From positions 1-58,906 of the forward strand of contig JAGCUI010000060.1 of NCBI GenBank assembly GCA_017962965.1: 58,906 bases of DNA. The letters run 5' to 3'. This DNA is from Treponema sp. (lineage in GTDB: Bacteria > Spirochaetota > Spirochaetia > Treponematales > Treponemataceae). A program made the position numbers and the translations under genes. This document shows positions 7,404 to 15,084 of the stretch, piece after piece (within the stretch, counting starts at the first letter, position 1; the number at the start of each line of letters is the position of its first letter). Below the pieces are notes generated by a model, which did no database searches, was not told the DNA's origin, and worked only from the letters and a program-made list of their open reading frames with translations.

Positions 7404-8225
7404 TTACTGGAATGCTTTAAAGTCGTGAACTACGCTTACAGAAGATTTTACTTCAAGATCCGGCATTTCTTTTTTGATTGTTGTAAGTGCCTGTTCGATT
7501 GTAACTGCTGAATCTGTAACGCCGTACAAAACAAATGTTCCGTCTTCTATATCCGCATGCATAAATTCGATGTTGATTTTTTGTTCGAAGATGAGCTTGT
7601 TTACGATTTCCTGAGCCTTGAGCATCTGCGAAATATAAAGATTTCCTGCTTCTTCAATCTGGGGTGTGATTTTTGCAGCAACATAATCGCTGATAATCTG
7701 TGCACAAAGCTCATCATCTACGATTGAAGTATTAAGAACCATGTCGTAATTTTCCGGATTTGAAACTTCTACATTGTAGAAATTTTTATGAAAGCCGTCA
7801 CGGTTTAAGTCGCTTTCGGTAATTCTCTGTTTTGCCTGCTTTTCGTCCCAGTTGAATTCCTTCATAAGACGCTGTATTCTTGTTTTTTCGTCTGCAATAA
7901 AACGAACTGCAATTTCATTCGGAGCATTTTTTAATACCGCAAAGGCACCACGTCCGATTACAATTACATTTTTCTTGCTTGCAGCTTCCAAAAGTGCATA
8001 CTGGGTAAGATTGATATAAGCATCACGGTCTTTTGCAAGAGATGCGAAAAATCCAGGTTTTCTTTCGTCGTATTTAGGCATTTTATCTTTTGGAAAACCG
8101 AGGGCAATAATTCTTTCCTCAATGTCAGTTCTACGGATAAATTTATAGTTTAATCTTTTTGCAAGAGCCTGAGCAATTTCATCTCCGTGAGCTGCAACCT
8201 GTCGTGATAAAGTAATAATAGCCAT
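7404..8225 (-). CDS. cytidylate kinase-like family protein
   Basis: The 273-residue product belongs to the cytidylate-kinase-like group (AAK_33/PF13189 type). The first 180 residues resemble a nucleotide kinase: MAIITLSRQVAAHGDEIAQALAKRL takes the place of the P-loop, NVIVIGRGAF follows, then an arginine-rich lid (RFIADEKTRIQRLMKEF). The P-loop has no lysine in the usual place and reads AAHGDE rather than GSGGRE, so catalysis is uncertain. The last ~80 residues form an extra domain of unknown role. A GGAGG ribosome binding site and a near-consensus promoter support the start. Confidence 0.75.
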   Translation of the reverse strand: MAIITLSRQVAAHGDEIAQALAKRLNYKFIRRTDIEERIIALGFPKDKMPKYDERKPGFFASLAKDRDAYINLTQYALLEAASKKNVIVIGRGAFAVLKNAPNEIAVRFIADEKTRIQRLMKEFNWDEKQAKQRITESDLNRDGFHKNFYNVEVSNPENYDMVLNTSIVDDELCAQIISDYVAAKITPQIEEAGNLYISQMLKAQEIVNKLIFEQKINIEFMHADIEDGTFVLYGVTDSAVTIEQALTTIKKEMPDLEVKSSVSVVHDFKAFQ

Positions 8226-8281
8226 AAAATCCTCCTGGAATTTTAAATATCTGTTGTAAAAATGTTTTTTGCTGTATATTT

Positions 8282-8310
8282 ATATTAAAGCCTTATTTCT
8301 AATCTGTCAA
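8282..8310 (-). promoter_or_regulatory. promoter of the cytidylate kinase-like gene
   Basis: On the minus strand a perfect TTGACA (8305-8310) is followed by a 17-bp spacer and TAATAT (8282-8287). The predicted leader before the ATG at 8225 is about 50 nt. The -35 box lies a few bases from the start of the divergent Nudix gene, so the two genes may affect each other. Confidence 0.65.
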
Positions 8311-8315
8311 AATTT

Positions 8316-8894
8316 ATGGAAATTACCCTTATGAAAGAGATTTTTACTAAAGAAGATGATCAATTAATATGGAAAACAACTAAAAAAGAAAGCATTCTGG
8401 ACACAATTGTGTTCGATGTAACTAAAAATCACAATGTTTCTGCTAACGGAACCGAGGGGGACTACATTGTTCTTGACGCAAAAGACTGGGTAATTGTAAT
8501 TCCGGAATACAACGACAAGCTTATTATGGTAAAACAATGGCGCCACGGAGCAAAAACCTTGAGTGTAGAGTTTCCAGGTGGTGTTATTGATGAAGGTGAA
8601 GAGTCTGAACACGCAGCAAAACGTGAACTTGAAGAAGAAACCGGCTGTATAACGCAGAATCTTGTAAAACTTGGTTCTATTAATCCAAATCCTGCACTGT
8701 TTTCTAATAAAGTGCACATTTTTCTAGCAAAAGACATAAAAAAAACAGGTGTTCAGCATTTAGATGATGATGAATTTATAAATACAATTGAATTATCGCT
8801 TAAAGAAGTGCTTGATTTACTTGGAAACGAGCATTTTGCCCACGCTTTAATGGGTACAGCCCTGGCCTTTTACTTAAAAGAACTCAATAAATAA
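8316..8894 (+). CDS. Nudix hydrolase, ADP-ribose pyrophosphatase type
   Basis: Nudix enzymes cleave nucleoside diphosphates linked to another group. The product (up to 192 residues) contains a complete Nudix box, GGVIDEGEESEHAAKRELEE followed by ETGC, with all metal-binding glutamates. The sequence after the box (NPNPALFSNKVHIFLA) fits the ADP-ribose/NudF-like branch, although the substrate is inferred. The first ATG (8316) has no clear ribosome binding site; the ATG at 8331 is an equally possible start, with GGAAA upstream. A bidirectional terminator follows. Confidence 0.85.
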   Translation: MEITLMKEIFTKEDDQLIWKTTKKESILDTIVFDVTKNHNVSANGTEGDYIVLDAKDWVIVIPEYNDKLIMVKQWRHGAKTLSVEFPGGVIDEGEESEHAAKRELEEETGCITQNLVKLGSINPNPALFSNKVHIFLAKDIKKTGVQHLDDDEFINTIELSLKEVLDLLGNEHFAHALMGTALAFYLKELNK

Positions 8895-8908
8895 ATCCCT
8901 ATAAATAA

Positions 8909-8950
8909 AAAAAACCACGGGATTGATTTCTCAATGCAGCCGTGGTTTTT
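8909..8950. terminator. bidirectional terminator
   Basis: Arms AAAACCACGG and CCGTGGTTTT flank an ~20-nt loop. T-runs follow the stem on both strands (TTTTT on plus, a longer T-run on minus). It separates the plus-strand Nudix gene from the end of the minus-strand LysM gene. Confidence 0.85.
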
Positions 8951-8988
8951 ATTCTGCAAGCCCCTAAACTAAGAAGCTAACGCTCAAA

Positions 8989-9708
8989 CTATCTGTTAAT
9001 CTTATAGTTTTCGCTACCGTATGGTTCATATGATTTTTTAGGATCGTATGTTCCAGAACGATATTCACCTGTAAGACTTGGTACCTTCATCTTCATACCA
9101 GGAAGAATGAGGTTTGGATCTCCAGGACGTGGCATATTGTCTTTATTAGCCTGATACAAGTTTTCCCACAACAATGGGTTGTTGTAGATGTATGGACGAC
9201 CAGAAATGTTCCAGTAACAGTCTCTTGTTTCAGCCCAAGGTCTAACAATGTAATATTCTGGGAGAGGAGTAACTTCTCTTACACCTTCCAAAGCAGCGAT
9301 TACAAGCTTAGCATATTCTGTTGCTTCCTTGTATTCTTCTTCGTCGAATGCATATTCTGCATTTTCAAGATTTTCTTTTGCCGAAGAATAAGCCATTGGG
9401 AATGTGTTCTGAGCGTCGATTTTTTCTGCCCAAGCGAGTTTGTTTTTAGCAAGCTTGAGAGTTTCTTCTGCTTCTCCACGAACCATCATATTTTCGATAT
9501 AAGCCTTAGATAAAGCTGCATTTTCTTCTGCTTTTAAAGAATATTCTACAGCGTCATCATAATAACCGGCATCCATAGCCTGCTGAGCTTTCTTTGTATA
9601 TTCATCTGCAAGTTTCTGATATGTGTTGTTCTTGTAGCTATAAGGACCTGCAAATACTGAAGCTGTTAATAATGCAACAGCAATTAATAAAACTAATCTT
9701 TTCATCAT
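8989..9708 (-). CDS. exported LysM-domain protein with helical repeats
   Basis: The 239-residue product starts with a signal peptide (MMKRLVLLIAVALLTASVFA) and then has TPR-like helices (YTKKAQQAMDAGYYDDAVEYSLKAEE ... EYKEATEYAKLVIAAL). The C-terminal part, YIVRPWAETRDCYWNISG through NKDNMPRPGDPNLILPGMKM, is a LysM-like peptidoglycan-binding unit. It is probably periplasmic and attached to the cell wall. Its ATG overlaps the TGA stop of the lipoprotein gene before it, and GGAG sits at good distance, so the two are co-translated. The precise function is unknown. Confidence 0.75.
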   Translation of the reverse strand: MMKRLVLLIAVALLTASVFAGPYSYKNNTYQKLADEYTKKAQQAMDAGYYDDAVEYSLKAEENAALSKAYIENMMVRGEAEETLKLAKNKLAWAEKIDAQNTFPMAYSSAKENLENAEYAFDEEEYKEATEYAKLVIAALEGVREVTPLPEYYIVRPWAETRDCYWNISGRPYIYNNPLLWENLYQANKDNMPRPGDPNLILPGMKMKVPSLTGEYRSGTYDPKKSYEPYGSENYKINR

Positions 9709-10670
9709 TTTGCATCTCCTATATCCATAGTATCAGGTTCCTGAACGGTTTCAGGTAAGTCAGCTTCTGCTTCAGATGGATCGTCGTATTCTTCTTCTTC
9801 GAGTAATACAGCGTCTTCATCTTCAATACCATTCATAGCTTCTGTAATAGGAGCCTGTTCGTCTGCAGCTTCTGCAAACTCAGAACTTTCACGAACTTTC
9901 TGTTTTGCTTCTTCGATTGCTCTTTCTGCTGCTTCGCGTTTTTCTGAAACTTCGTCGAACAATTCGTCGAATGTATCAGCTGCTTCAACGTAGCATTTAT
10001 AAGCATCGTAGCTCTGCTGTCTTGTATAATAAGAATCACCCTTCTTGAAGGTATTTACTGCTTCATTGTATTCAGACTTCATTGCAACACCAGCTTTTAC
10101 ACTGTCTGCATCTTTTTTAGCCTCTAAAGCACTCTGACGAGCCTGAGTTGAAAGCTTTTTGTAGATTGTATTTAAAACTGCATCGAAGCAAGCCTTTGAG
10201 GTTGTTGCCTTTGCCAAAAGCTGAGCCGGTGTAGCATTTCCTTCATCATACATCTCTTCCAATTCATCCAGAGCAGTACATCCCTGATTATACATGTCTA
10301 ATGCGGTATCCTGCATTCCTGTCTCTTCGATCAATTCTTTAGCTTCAAGTGCTTTGAGATATGTTCCAAGAGCAAGATAAGCATCTGCGAGATCCTTTCC
10401 TTCTTTTACAATATTTTCTTCTGCTTCAGCACGTTCATAAAGTTCATCATACTTTTCATCAAGTGCTTCTAAAGTTGAAGGAGCAAGATTTTCTGCATCT
10501 GCTTCGATTGCAAAATCACGAGCTTCATCAATTGCGTCGAGAATACTGTCGTTGTCATACTGATCTTCAACTACTGGTGCACTTGGATCTTCAACATCAG
10601 TTTCCGGACCACAAGATGCAAAAGACAGGATCAATAAGACTGAAAGAACACTAAGAAAAAATTTCTTCAT
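9705..10670 (-). CDS. lipoprotein with acidic helical repeats
   Basis: The product (about 321 residues from the ATG at 10670, which follows a GTGAGG ribosome binding site) begins MKKFFLSVLSVLLILSFASC, a lipoprotein signal peptide with cysteine at the lipobox. The body is rich in Ala, Glu and Asp, with long helices and TPR-like patterns, and ends in a very acidic tail. It forms an operon with the LysM protein by a four-base overlap. I do not recognise a named family; a scaffold or envelope-stress role would be guesswork. Confidence 0.7.
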   Translation of the reverse strand: MKKFFLSVLSVLLILSFASCGPETDVEDPSAPVVEDQYDNDSILDAIDEARDFAIEADAENLAPSTLEALDEKYDELYERAEAEENIVKEGKDLADAYLALGTYLKALEAKELIEETGMQDTALDMYNQGCTALDELEEMYDEGNATPAQLLAKATTSKACFDAVLNTIYKKLSTQARQSALEAKKDADSVKAGVAMKSEYNEAVNTFKKGDSYYTRQQSYDAYKCYVEAADTFDELFDEVSEKREAAERAIEEAKQKVRESSEFAEAADEQAPITEAMNGIEDEDAVLLEEEEYDDPSEAEADLPETVQEPDTMDIGDAK

Positions 10671-10786
10671 AATAATCCTCACTTTACTTTAATATATATA
10701 TTTTACTATATAAATTACAATCTTACAACGATAATTATATTATATAGAACAAATACTTAAAATTCAAATTTTTTAAGGAGTTTTAA

Positions 10787-11014
10787 ATGGCAGATGAATT
10801 TTCTTTTGAAATTGTAAAAAATATCGGAACTGTTGGGGAAGGAAAAGGCGGATGGAATATTGAATTAAATCTTGTTTCCTGGGGCGGCCGTCCTCCAAAG
10901 TATGATTTAAGAAGCTGGGCTCCCGATCATCAGAAAATGGGAAAAGGAATTACTCTTTCTAAAGAAGAGCTTGAAAACCTTAAAAATATTTTAAATTCTA
11001 CCACTCTTGAGTAG
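10787..11014 (+). CDS. PC4/YdbC-like single-strand nucleic acid-binding protein
   Basis: The 75-residue product (MADEFSFEIVKNIGTVGEGKGGWNIELNLVSWGGRPPKYDLRSWAPDHQK and a short helix) matches the bacterial YdbC group of the PC4 coactivator fold, small homodimers that bind single-stranded DNA or RNA. The key family features are the WNIELN strand, the GRPPKYDLR turn and the final KEELENLKNIL helix. A perfect AAGGAG ribosome binding site precedes the ATG. The gene is monocistronic and its last 17 bp overlap the 3' end of holA on the other strand. Confidence 0.8.
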   Translation: MADEFSFEIVKNIGTVGEGKGGWNIELNLVSWGGRPPKYDLRSWAPDHQKMGKGITLSKEELENLKNILNSTTLE

Positions 11015-12017
11015 AAACTGCAGAAACTAAAGCTCCTTTTTTTACTATTATCTCATAAAGCATTTTTTGAAGTAAAACATCTTCCATTAAAGAGCCACCT
11101 GAACGAATTTCCATGTCTGTAGAGGCTAAAACCGCTAAAATTGCCGTTGCCTGGCCTGTTGTCCAGATTTTTGCAGCATTTTTATACTGTTTTTGCATCA
11201 TTTTTGCGCCAAAACCGTTAGATTTTAGTGTAGATTCGTCGGGAACATAGCCGCCCTTGCATAATTCATGCCACAAAACAAGCTTTCTAAAGCACGAAGC
11301 AAGCCCTGCAATAATCATTACAGAAGAACTGTCCTTGGAAAGTCTTATTTCCTGCAAAATTGAAACACCGTTTTCGAATCTCTTTACGTCACTTTCGCGT
11401 GTGTCGCTTATTTGATTAAAAAGTGTAAAGGCATTTTCTTCGCGTGTATGAGCTAAAACCGATTCTACATCGTCGGCAGTTATTTCATGGTCTTTTGGAA
11501 AGCACAAAAAGAATCTTGAGCATTCGTTTTTTAATTCCTGGGTATTGTTCTGAACAAGGTCCAAAATTAAGTTTGCAGCATCTTCTTCTATTCTATAGCC
11601 GTTTTTTCCAAAGAAATTCATAACCCATGGAAGCTTTTCTGATTCAAACATTTCCCAGAATTTCTTTTTATTTGCAGAAGGGATTAATTTTTCGAGCTTG
11701 GAATCTACAGAAATTTCGTCGGAAACCAAGATTAAAACAGAACTGCTCTGGGCATCCTTAATCCAGTCTTCCAGCATTTCAAGATCTTCTTTTTTCTTTA
11801 AAAGCTCTGCATTTTTACAGACAACACAAACACCGTTAGAAAAAAGAGTTCCGCTTTGCACAATGGTCATAACCTCTGCAAAGGGAGTTTCGAGAAGATA
11901 AAAAAGATGTTCGTCTATAGTGCCGAGTTTTTTTGTAAGAGCAGCCTTGATTGAGGCAATCTCATCGTTTCTTTTCCCGAACTCTGGCCCTGTAAAAAGA
12001 TAAACCGGTGCTTCCAT
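10998..12017 (-). CDS. holA: DNA polymerase III delta subunit
   Basis: Delta opens the beta sliding clamp as part of the clamp loader. The 339-residue product begins MEAPVYLFTGPEFGKRNDEI, which replaces the usual nucleotide-binding start of the AAA-like fold, and has a C-terminal helical collar (RKLVLWHELCKGGYVP ... ATAILAVLASTDMEIRSGG) typical of HolA. Sequence conservation in this family is low, so the call rests on length, start and end motifs. It starts 3 bp after the lexA stop, within a perfect dyad. Confidence 0.82.
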   Translation of the reverse strand: MEAPVYLFTGPEFGKRNDEIASIKAALTKKLGTIDEHLFYLLETPFAEVMTIVQSGTLFSNGVCVVCKNAELLKKKEDLEMLEDWIKDAQSSSVLILVSDEISVDSKLEKLIPSANKKKFWEMFESEKLPWVMNFFGKNGYRIEEDAANLILDLVQNNTQELKNECSRFFLCFPKDHEITADDVESVLAHTREENAFTLFNQISDTRESDVKRFENGVSILQEIRLSKDSSSVMIIAGLASCFRKLVLWHELCKGGYVPDESTLKSNGFGAKMMQKQYKNAAKIWTTGQATAILAVLASTDMEIRSGGSLMEDVLLQKMLYEIIVKKGALVSAVSTQEW

Positions 12018-12020
12018 ATT

Positions 12021-12632
12021 TTAGTAAGTTCTTACTATATTAGAAAGAATTCCTACGATTCTTACATCCTGACAGTATATTGCCTTGAACTCAGGGTTTT
12101 CCGGCTGAAGCCTTACTCTTTCTGCTTCCTTAAAATAGCGCTTGAGTGTAATTGCATCATCAATTACGGCAACAATTATCTGTCCGTCGTGAGCAACGCT
12201 TGTCTGTTCGATTACAGCAAGGTCTCCGTCCAAAATGCCCGCATTAATCATACTCTGCCCTCTTACGCGAAGAGCAAAATAATTTTTTCCCGGGCGAACA
12301 AACGGCTCTGTAAGATTTACATAACCGTCCAAATTTTCTTCGGAAAGAAGAGGCTTTCCTGCAGCTACAGTTCCGAGGATTGGAACCTTACCCATAAAAA
12401 CCTTGGGCTCTTTTTCCCTTATATCTGAAAGAACACGGATTGAGCGGGAACGATTCTGCCCCTGTGTAATAAAACCTTTTTTCTGCAATGCAGAAATGTG
12501 GTCCTGAATTGCGCGAAGTGAAACATTAAAATGCTCACTGATTTCACGTACAGTTGGCGGAAAAGCATTTTCTTCTGCGTAGTTAGAGATAAATTCTAAT
12601 ACTTCCTTCTGTCTTTCCGTAATTTTTCTCAT
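12021..12632 (-). CDS. lexA: LexA repressor
   Basis: LexA represses SOS genes and cleaves itself when RecA filaments form. The 203-residue product has a winged-helix N-terminus (MRKITERQKEVLEFISNYAE ... PPTVREISEHF) and a peptidase S24 C-terminus. Visible catalytic features are the scissile Ala91-Gly92, Ser127 in RGQSM and Lys164 in ITLKRY. All are intact, so it should be active. T. pallidum lacks lexA, as far as I know, so this points to a free-living or gut relative. It lies in a tight operon between ptsH and holA. Confidence 0.95.
   Translation of the reverse strand: MRKITERQKEVLEFISNYAEENAFPPTVREISEHFNVSLRAIQDHISALQKKGFITQGQNRSRSIRVLSDIREKEPKVFMGKVPILGTVAAGKPLLSEENLDGYVNLTEPFVRPGKNYFALRVRGQSMINAGILDGDLAVIEQTSVAHDGQIIVAVIDDAITLKRYFKEAERVRLQPENPEFKAIYCQDVRIVGILSNIVRTY
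12022..12037. promoter_or_regulatory. perfect 16-bp dyad at the lexA/holA junction
   Basis: TAGTAAG-TT-CTTACTA is a perfect inverted repeat with a 2-bp centre. It overlaps the last codons of lexA and ends 5 bp before the holA start. It could be a protein-binding site or an RNA hairpin that affects holA translation; chance is also possible. Confidence 0.3.
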
Positions 12633-12637
12633 TCAGA

Positions 12638-12904
12638 TTATTCCTCTTCGAATTTACTGTTAAATAAGTCTTCGATTACAGATGCCGCTTCTGTTTCATC
12701 AGGTCCTTCAACATTAAGCACAAGCTGTGTATTGTATCCGGCGCCCATTGCAATAACACCCATAATGGACTTTGCATTTACAGTTGCATCATCACGGGTA
12801 AGAGTAATTTCGCTTTCGAATTTGTTCGAAGTCTGTGCGATAATTGCAGCTGGGCGGGCGTGAATGCCGGCACGGTTCTGTACAGTTAAGATTTTTTCAA
12901 CCAT
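12638..12904 (-). CDS. ptsH: phosphocarrier protein HPr
   Basis: HPr carries phosphate from Enzyme I on His15 and, in Gram-positive-type regulation, is phosphorylated on Ser46 by HprK. The 88-residue product keeps both sites: His15 in AGIHARPAA and Ser46 in NAKSIMG. It directly follows hprK (27 bp) and lies 5 bp before lexA. The RBS GGAAAAGGAAA is good. No ptsI or EIIA gene is in the window, so HPr may serve mainly in regulation here; that is inference. Confidence 0.96.
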   Translation of the reverse strand: MVEKILTVQNRAGIHARPAAIIAQTSNKFESEITLTRDDATVNAKSIMGVIAMGAGYNTQLVLNVEGPDETEAASVIEDLFNSKFEEE

Positions 12905-12931
12905 TTGTTTTTCCTTTTCCAGTAGTATATA

Positions 12932-13921
12932 TCAATATGCGTTATCGTTTCCATAGAGAGCAGCTTTTGCATCACCTGTTTCGAGCCATTTAAGAACATT
13001 CTGGTTAAATTCTTTTGCAGAGTTATAACCCATATCCTTAAGACGCTCGTTCATAGCAGCTGCCTCAATAATAATCGGGAGGTTTCGACCCGGACGAACA
13101 GGAATCTCGATAAGCGGAACCTTTACACCTAAAAGCTCCTTGTAATTCTGTTCGGTACCCAGTCTGTCGTAAGCCTTGGAAGAATCCCACTCTTCGAGCT
13201 GAACAATGAGCTGAACTTCCTTTTGATTACGAATGGCACCAACCCCATACAATTTTGAAATATTAATAATACCTAATCCACGGATTTCCATGTGGTGACT
13301 GATCATTGTGTTTGCACCGCGGCCCAAAAGTGTATTACCGTTTACACAGCGGATTTCTATAATATCATCTGCTACAAGACGGTGACCGCGTTCTACAAGC
13401 TCAAGCGCTGTTTCACTTTTACCAACGCCCGAGTGACCGTTTAATAAAATACCGATACCGTAAACTTCTACAAGTACACCATGAAGTGTTTTGTGAGGCG
13501 CAAAGATGTTTGAACATACACGAATAATACGGGTCGAAAATTCTGTAGAAGTTAAATCTGTCTGTAAGATTGGACAGCAGTAATCCTCTGCCATCTGGCG
13601 GAATTCCTCTGATGGTTCAAGATTATAGGTAAAAACACAGCAGGGCATTTCCGGTCTGAAAAAATTTTTTATTGAATCTGATGATTTTTCGTTGTGAAGT
13701 TTTGTAAGATAGGCAGTTTCTCCACGGCCAAAAACCTGCATACGGTCGCCGGCATAGTTTTCATAAAATCCGGAAAGGGCTAAACCTGGACGGTTGATTT
13801 CCGGATTTGTGATAGCACGAGGTAATCCACGACGTCCCGCAATACATTTTAAGTGTAATGCATCGTGTCCCGATAAATCTAAATCGAGTAAATCCAGAAC
13901 AGTGAATTTTTTATCTGCCAT
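12932..13921 (-). CDS. hprK: HPr kinase/phosphorylase
   Basis: HprK adds or removes phosphate on Ser46 of HPr in response to metabolites. The product (329 residues from the ATG at 13921) has the N-terminal HprK domain and the C-terminal kinase with HGVLVEVYGIG (His147), Walker A GHSGVGKS (162-169) and the family signature EIRGLGIINISKLYGVGAIR. A GTG 15 bp upstream is another possible start; neither has a clear ribosome binding site. It is located between hpf and ptsH. Confidence 0.95.
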   Translation of the reverse strand: MADKKFTVLDLLDLDLSGHDALHLKCIAGRRGLPRAITNPEINRPGLALSGFYENYAGDRMQVFGRGETAYLTKLHNEKSSDSIKNFFRPEMPCCVFTYNLEPSEEFRQMAEDYCCPILQTDLTSTEFSTRIIRVCSNIFAPHKTLHGVLVEVYGIGILLNGHSGVGKSETALELVERGHRLVADDIIEIRCVNGNTLLGRGANTMISHHMEIRGLGIINISKLYGVGAIRNQKEVQLIVQLEEWDSSKAYDRLGTEQNYKELLGVKVPLIEIPVRPGRNLPIIIEAAAMNERLKDMGYNSAKEFNQNVLKWLETGDAKAALYGNDNAY

Positions 13922-13975
13922 AGATATACTATACACATTGACCGATATTTTTTCAATAAACAGGTCAAAAACAGG

Positions 13976-14263
13976 CTATTTTTCCTGAACTTTATCCTTT
14001 TCCTTGATAATTTTGTTATCAAGAAGGTCCATTGTCTTATTTAAGGCTGCACCAAAGTCAAAGTCGCTGCTTGAAACATGAGCCTGAGTTCCCCAGCGGA
14101 AGTTTACTGTTGTATCAAAAATAAATTCTTTATCATGCTTTACTTTCATTGTAAGTGTTACGATTTTATCTTCTGCGTAGGCAATTCTTTTGAGCTTTGA
14201 TTCAATCATTCCTGACTGCTTTGAATCCATTGAAAATCCTACTGCGCTTATTGCTTTTTCCAT
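13976..14263 (-). CDS. hpf: ribosome hibernation-promoting factor, short form
   Basis: Short HPF/RaiA proteins bind the 30S subunit in stationary phase. The 95-residue product has the beta-alpha-beta-beta-beta-alpha pattern of the family (ESKLKRIAYAEDKIVTLTMKVKHDKEF ... FDTTVNFRWGTQAHVSSSDFDFGAALNKTMDLLDNKI). It lacks the long-form C-terminal dimerisation domain. An AAGGAG ribosome binding site supports the ATG. It heads the hpf-hprK-ptsH-lexA-holA series. Confidence 0.8.
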   Translation of the reverse strand: MEKAISAVGFSMDSKQSGMIESKLKRIAYAEDKIVTLTMKVKHDKEFIFDTTVNFRWGTQAHVSSSDFDFGAALNKTMDLLDNKIIKEKDKVQEK

Positions 14264-14425
14264 AGTTGTCTCCTTGTGAAGTAGTATTAAAACTTCTGTT
14301 TATTTTATTAGCTTTTTTACGAGCCTTGTTACAATTAGTATAAGTCCAGAAGTTCAAAAAAACAAATTAAAACTAAGGGTTTGAGTCTCTTTTTTTTAGA
14401 AAAACCGGCACCCGGCGCCCGCTTC

Positions 14426-15082
14426 TTACACAAGCTTTTTCTTGCCCCACTCTCCCAAAAGCCTGTCGGGATTTGAAGAAAGAAGTGCCTTTACAAAAAG
14501 AAGGTTTGCCTGGCTGAACACATTCTGCATGAATTCCTGCTGTTCTGCCGTAAAATGCCCCAAAACATAGTCTGCAACACTGATATTTGGATTATCAGGA
14601 CGCCCGATTCCAAATCTTAAACGCCAGAAATCTGCAGTATTGAGCACAGCCTTTGTAGATCTAAGCCCGTTATGACCTCCAAGCCCGCCGGACCATTTAA
14701 AACTTACAAAACCAGGCTCTAATTCAAGCTCGTCGTGGATTACAAGAATGTTTTCGGGTTTAATTTTATAAAAATTTGCTGCTTCTATAATGCTTTCGCC
14801 CGAAAGATTCATGTAAGTAAGAGGTTTTAGAAAATAAATGTGGGAAGGTGCATCCTCAGGAATTTTTACGGGAAGGCCTTCTTTTGTAGAGCAGATTTTT
14901 GTGTCTGCGGCCCATTTACTAAGCTCGTCTGGGGTGCAGCTTGCAATTTCTCCTTTAAATTTATTCTGCCAGCTTAATTTTGAGGCAAAAGGAAGAGAAT
15001 CTTCGAAGTACCAGGCAACATTATGACGGGTTTTTTCGTATTCCCGGCCGTAATTTCCCAAAAAAGCAACTAATTCAATCAT
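14426..15082 (-). CDS. pth: peptidyl-tRNA hydrolase
   Basis: Pth releases tRNA from peptides dropped by ribosomes. The 218-residue product has the conserved start FLGNYGREYEKTRHNVAW, with Asn10 and catalytic His20, the FLKPLTYMNLSGES segment, and IHDELELEPG with the catalytic Asp. It is longer than E. coli Pth (about 194 residues) owing to an insertion after the first strand (residues about 30-75) that includes an acidic, cysteine-containing stretch. It follows the DUF4340 gene by 2 bp and may be co-transcribed with the ABC cassette. Confidence 0.94.
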   Translation of the reverse strand: MIELVAFLGNYGREYEKTRHNVAWYFEDSLPFASKLSWQNKFKGEIASCTPDELSKWAADTKICSTKEGLPVKIPEDAPSHIYFLKPLTYMNLSGESIIEAANFYKIKPENILVIHDELELEPGFVSFKWSGGLGGHNGLRSTKAVLNTADFWRLRFGIGRPDNPNISVADYVLGHFTAEQQEFMQNVFSQANLLFVKALLSSNPDRLLGEWGKKKLV

Positions 15083-15084
15083 TT

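Noticed and set aside
14264..14425. Gene or RNA between pth and hpf
   Set aside because: No frame with a start signal and no convincing hairpin; only a short GAAGT/ACTTC dyad near 14278-14296 was seen.
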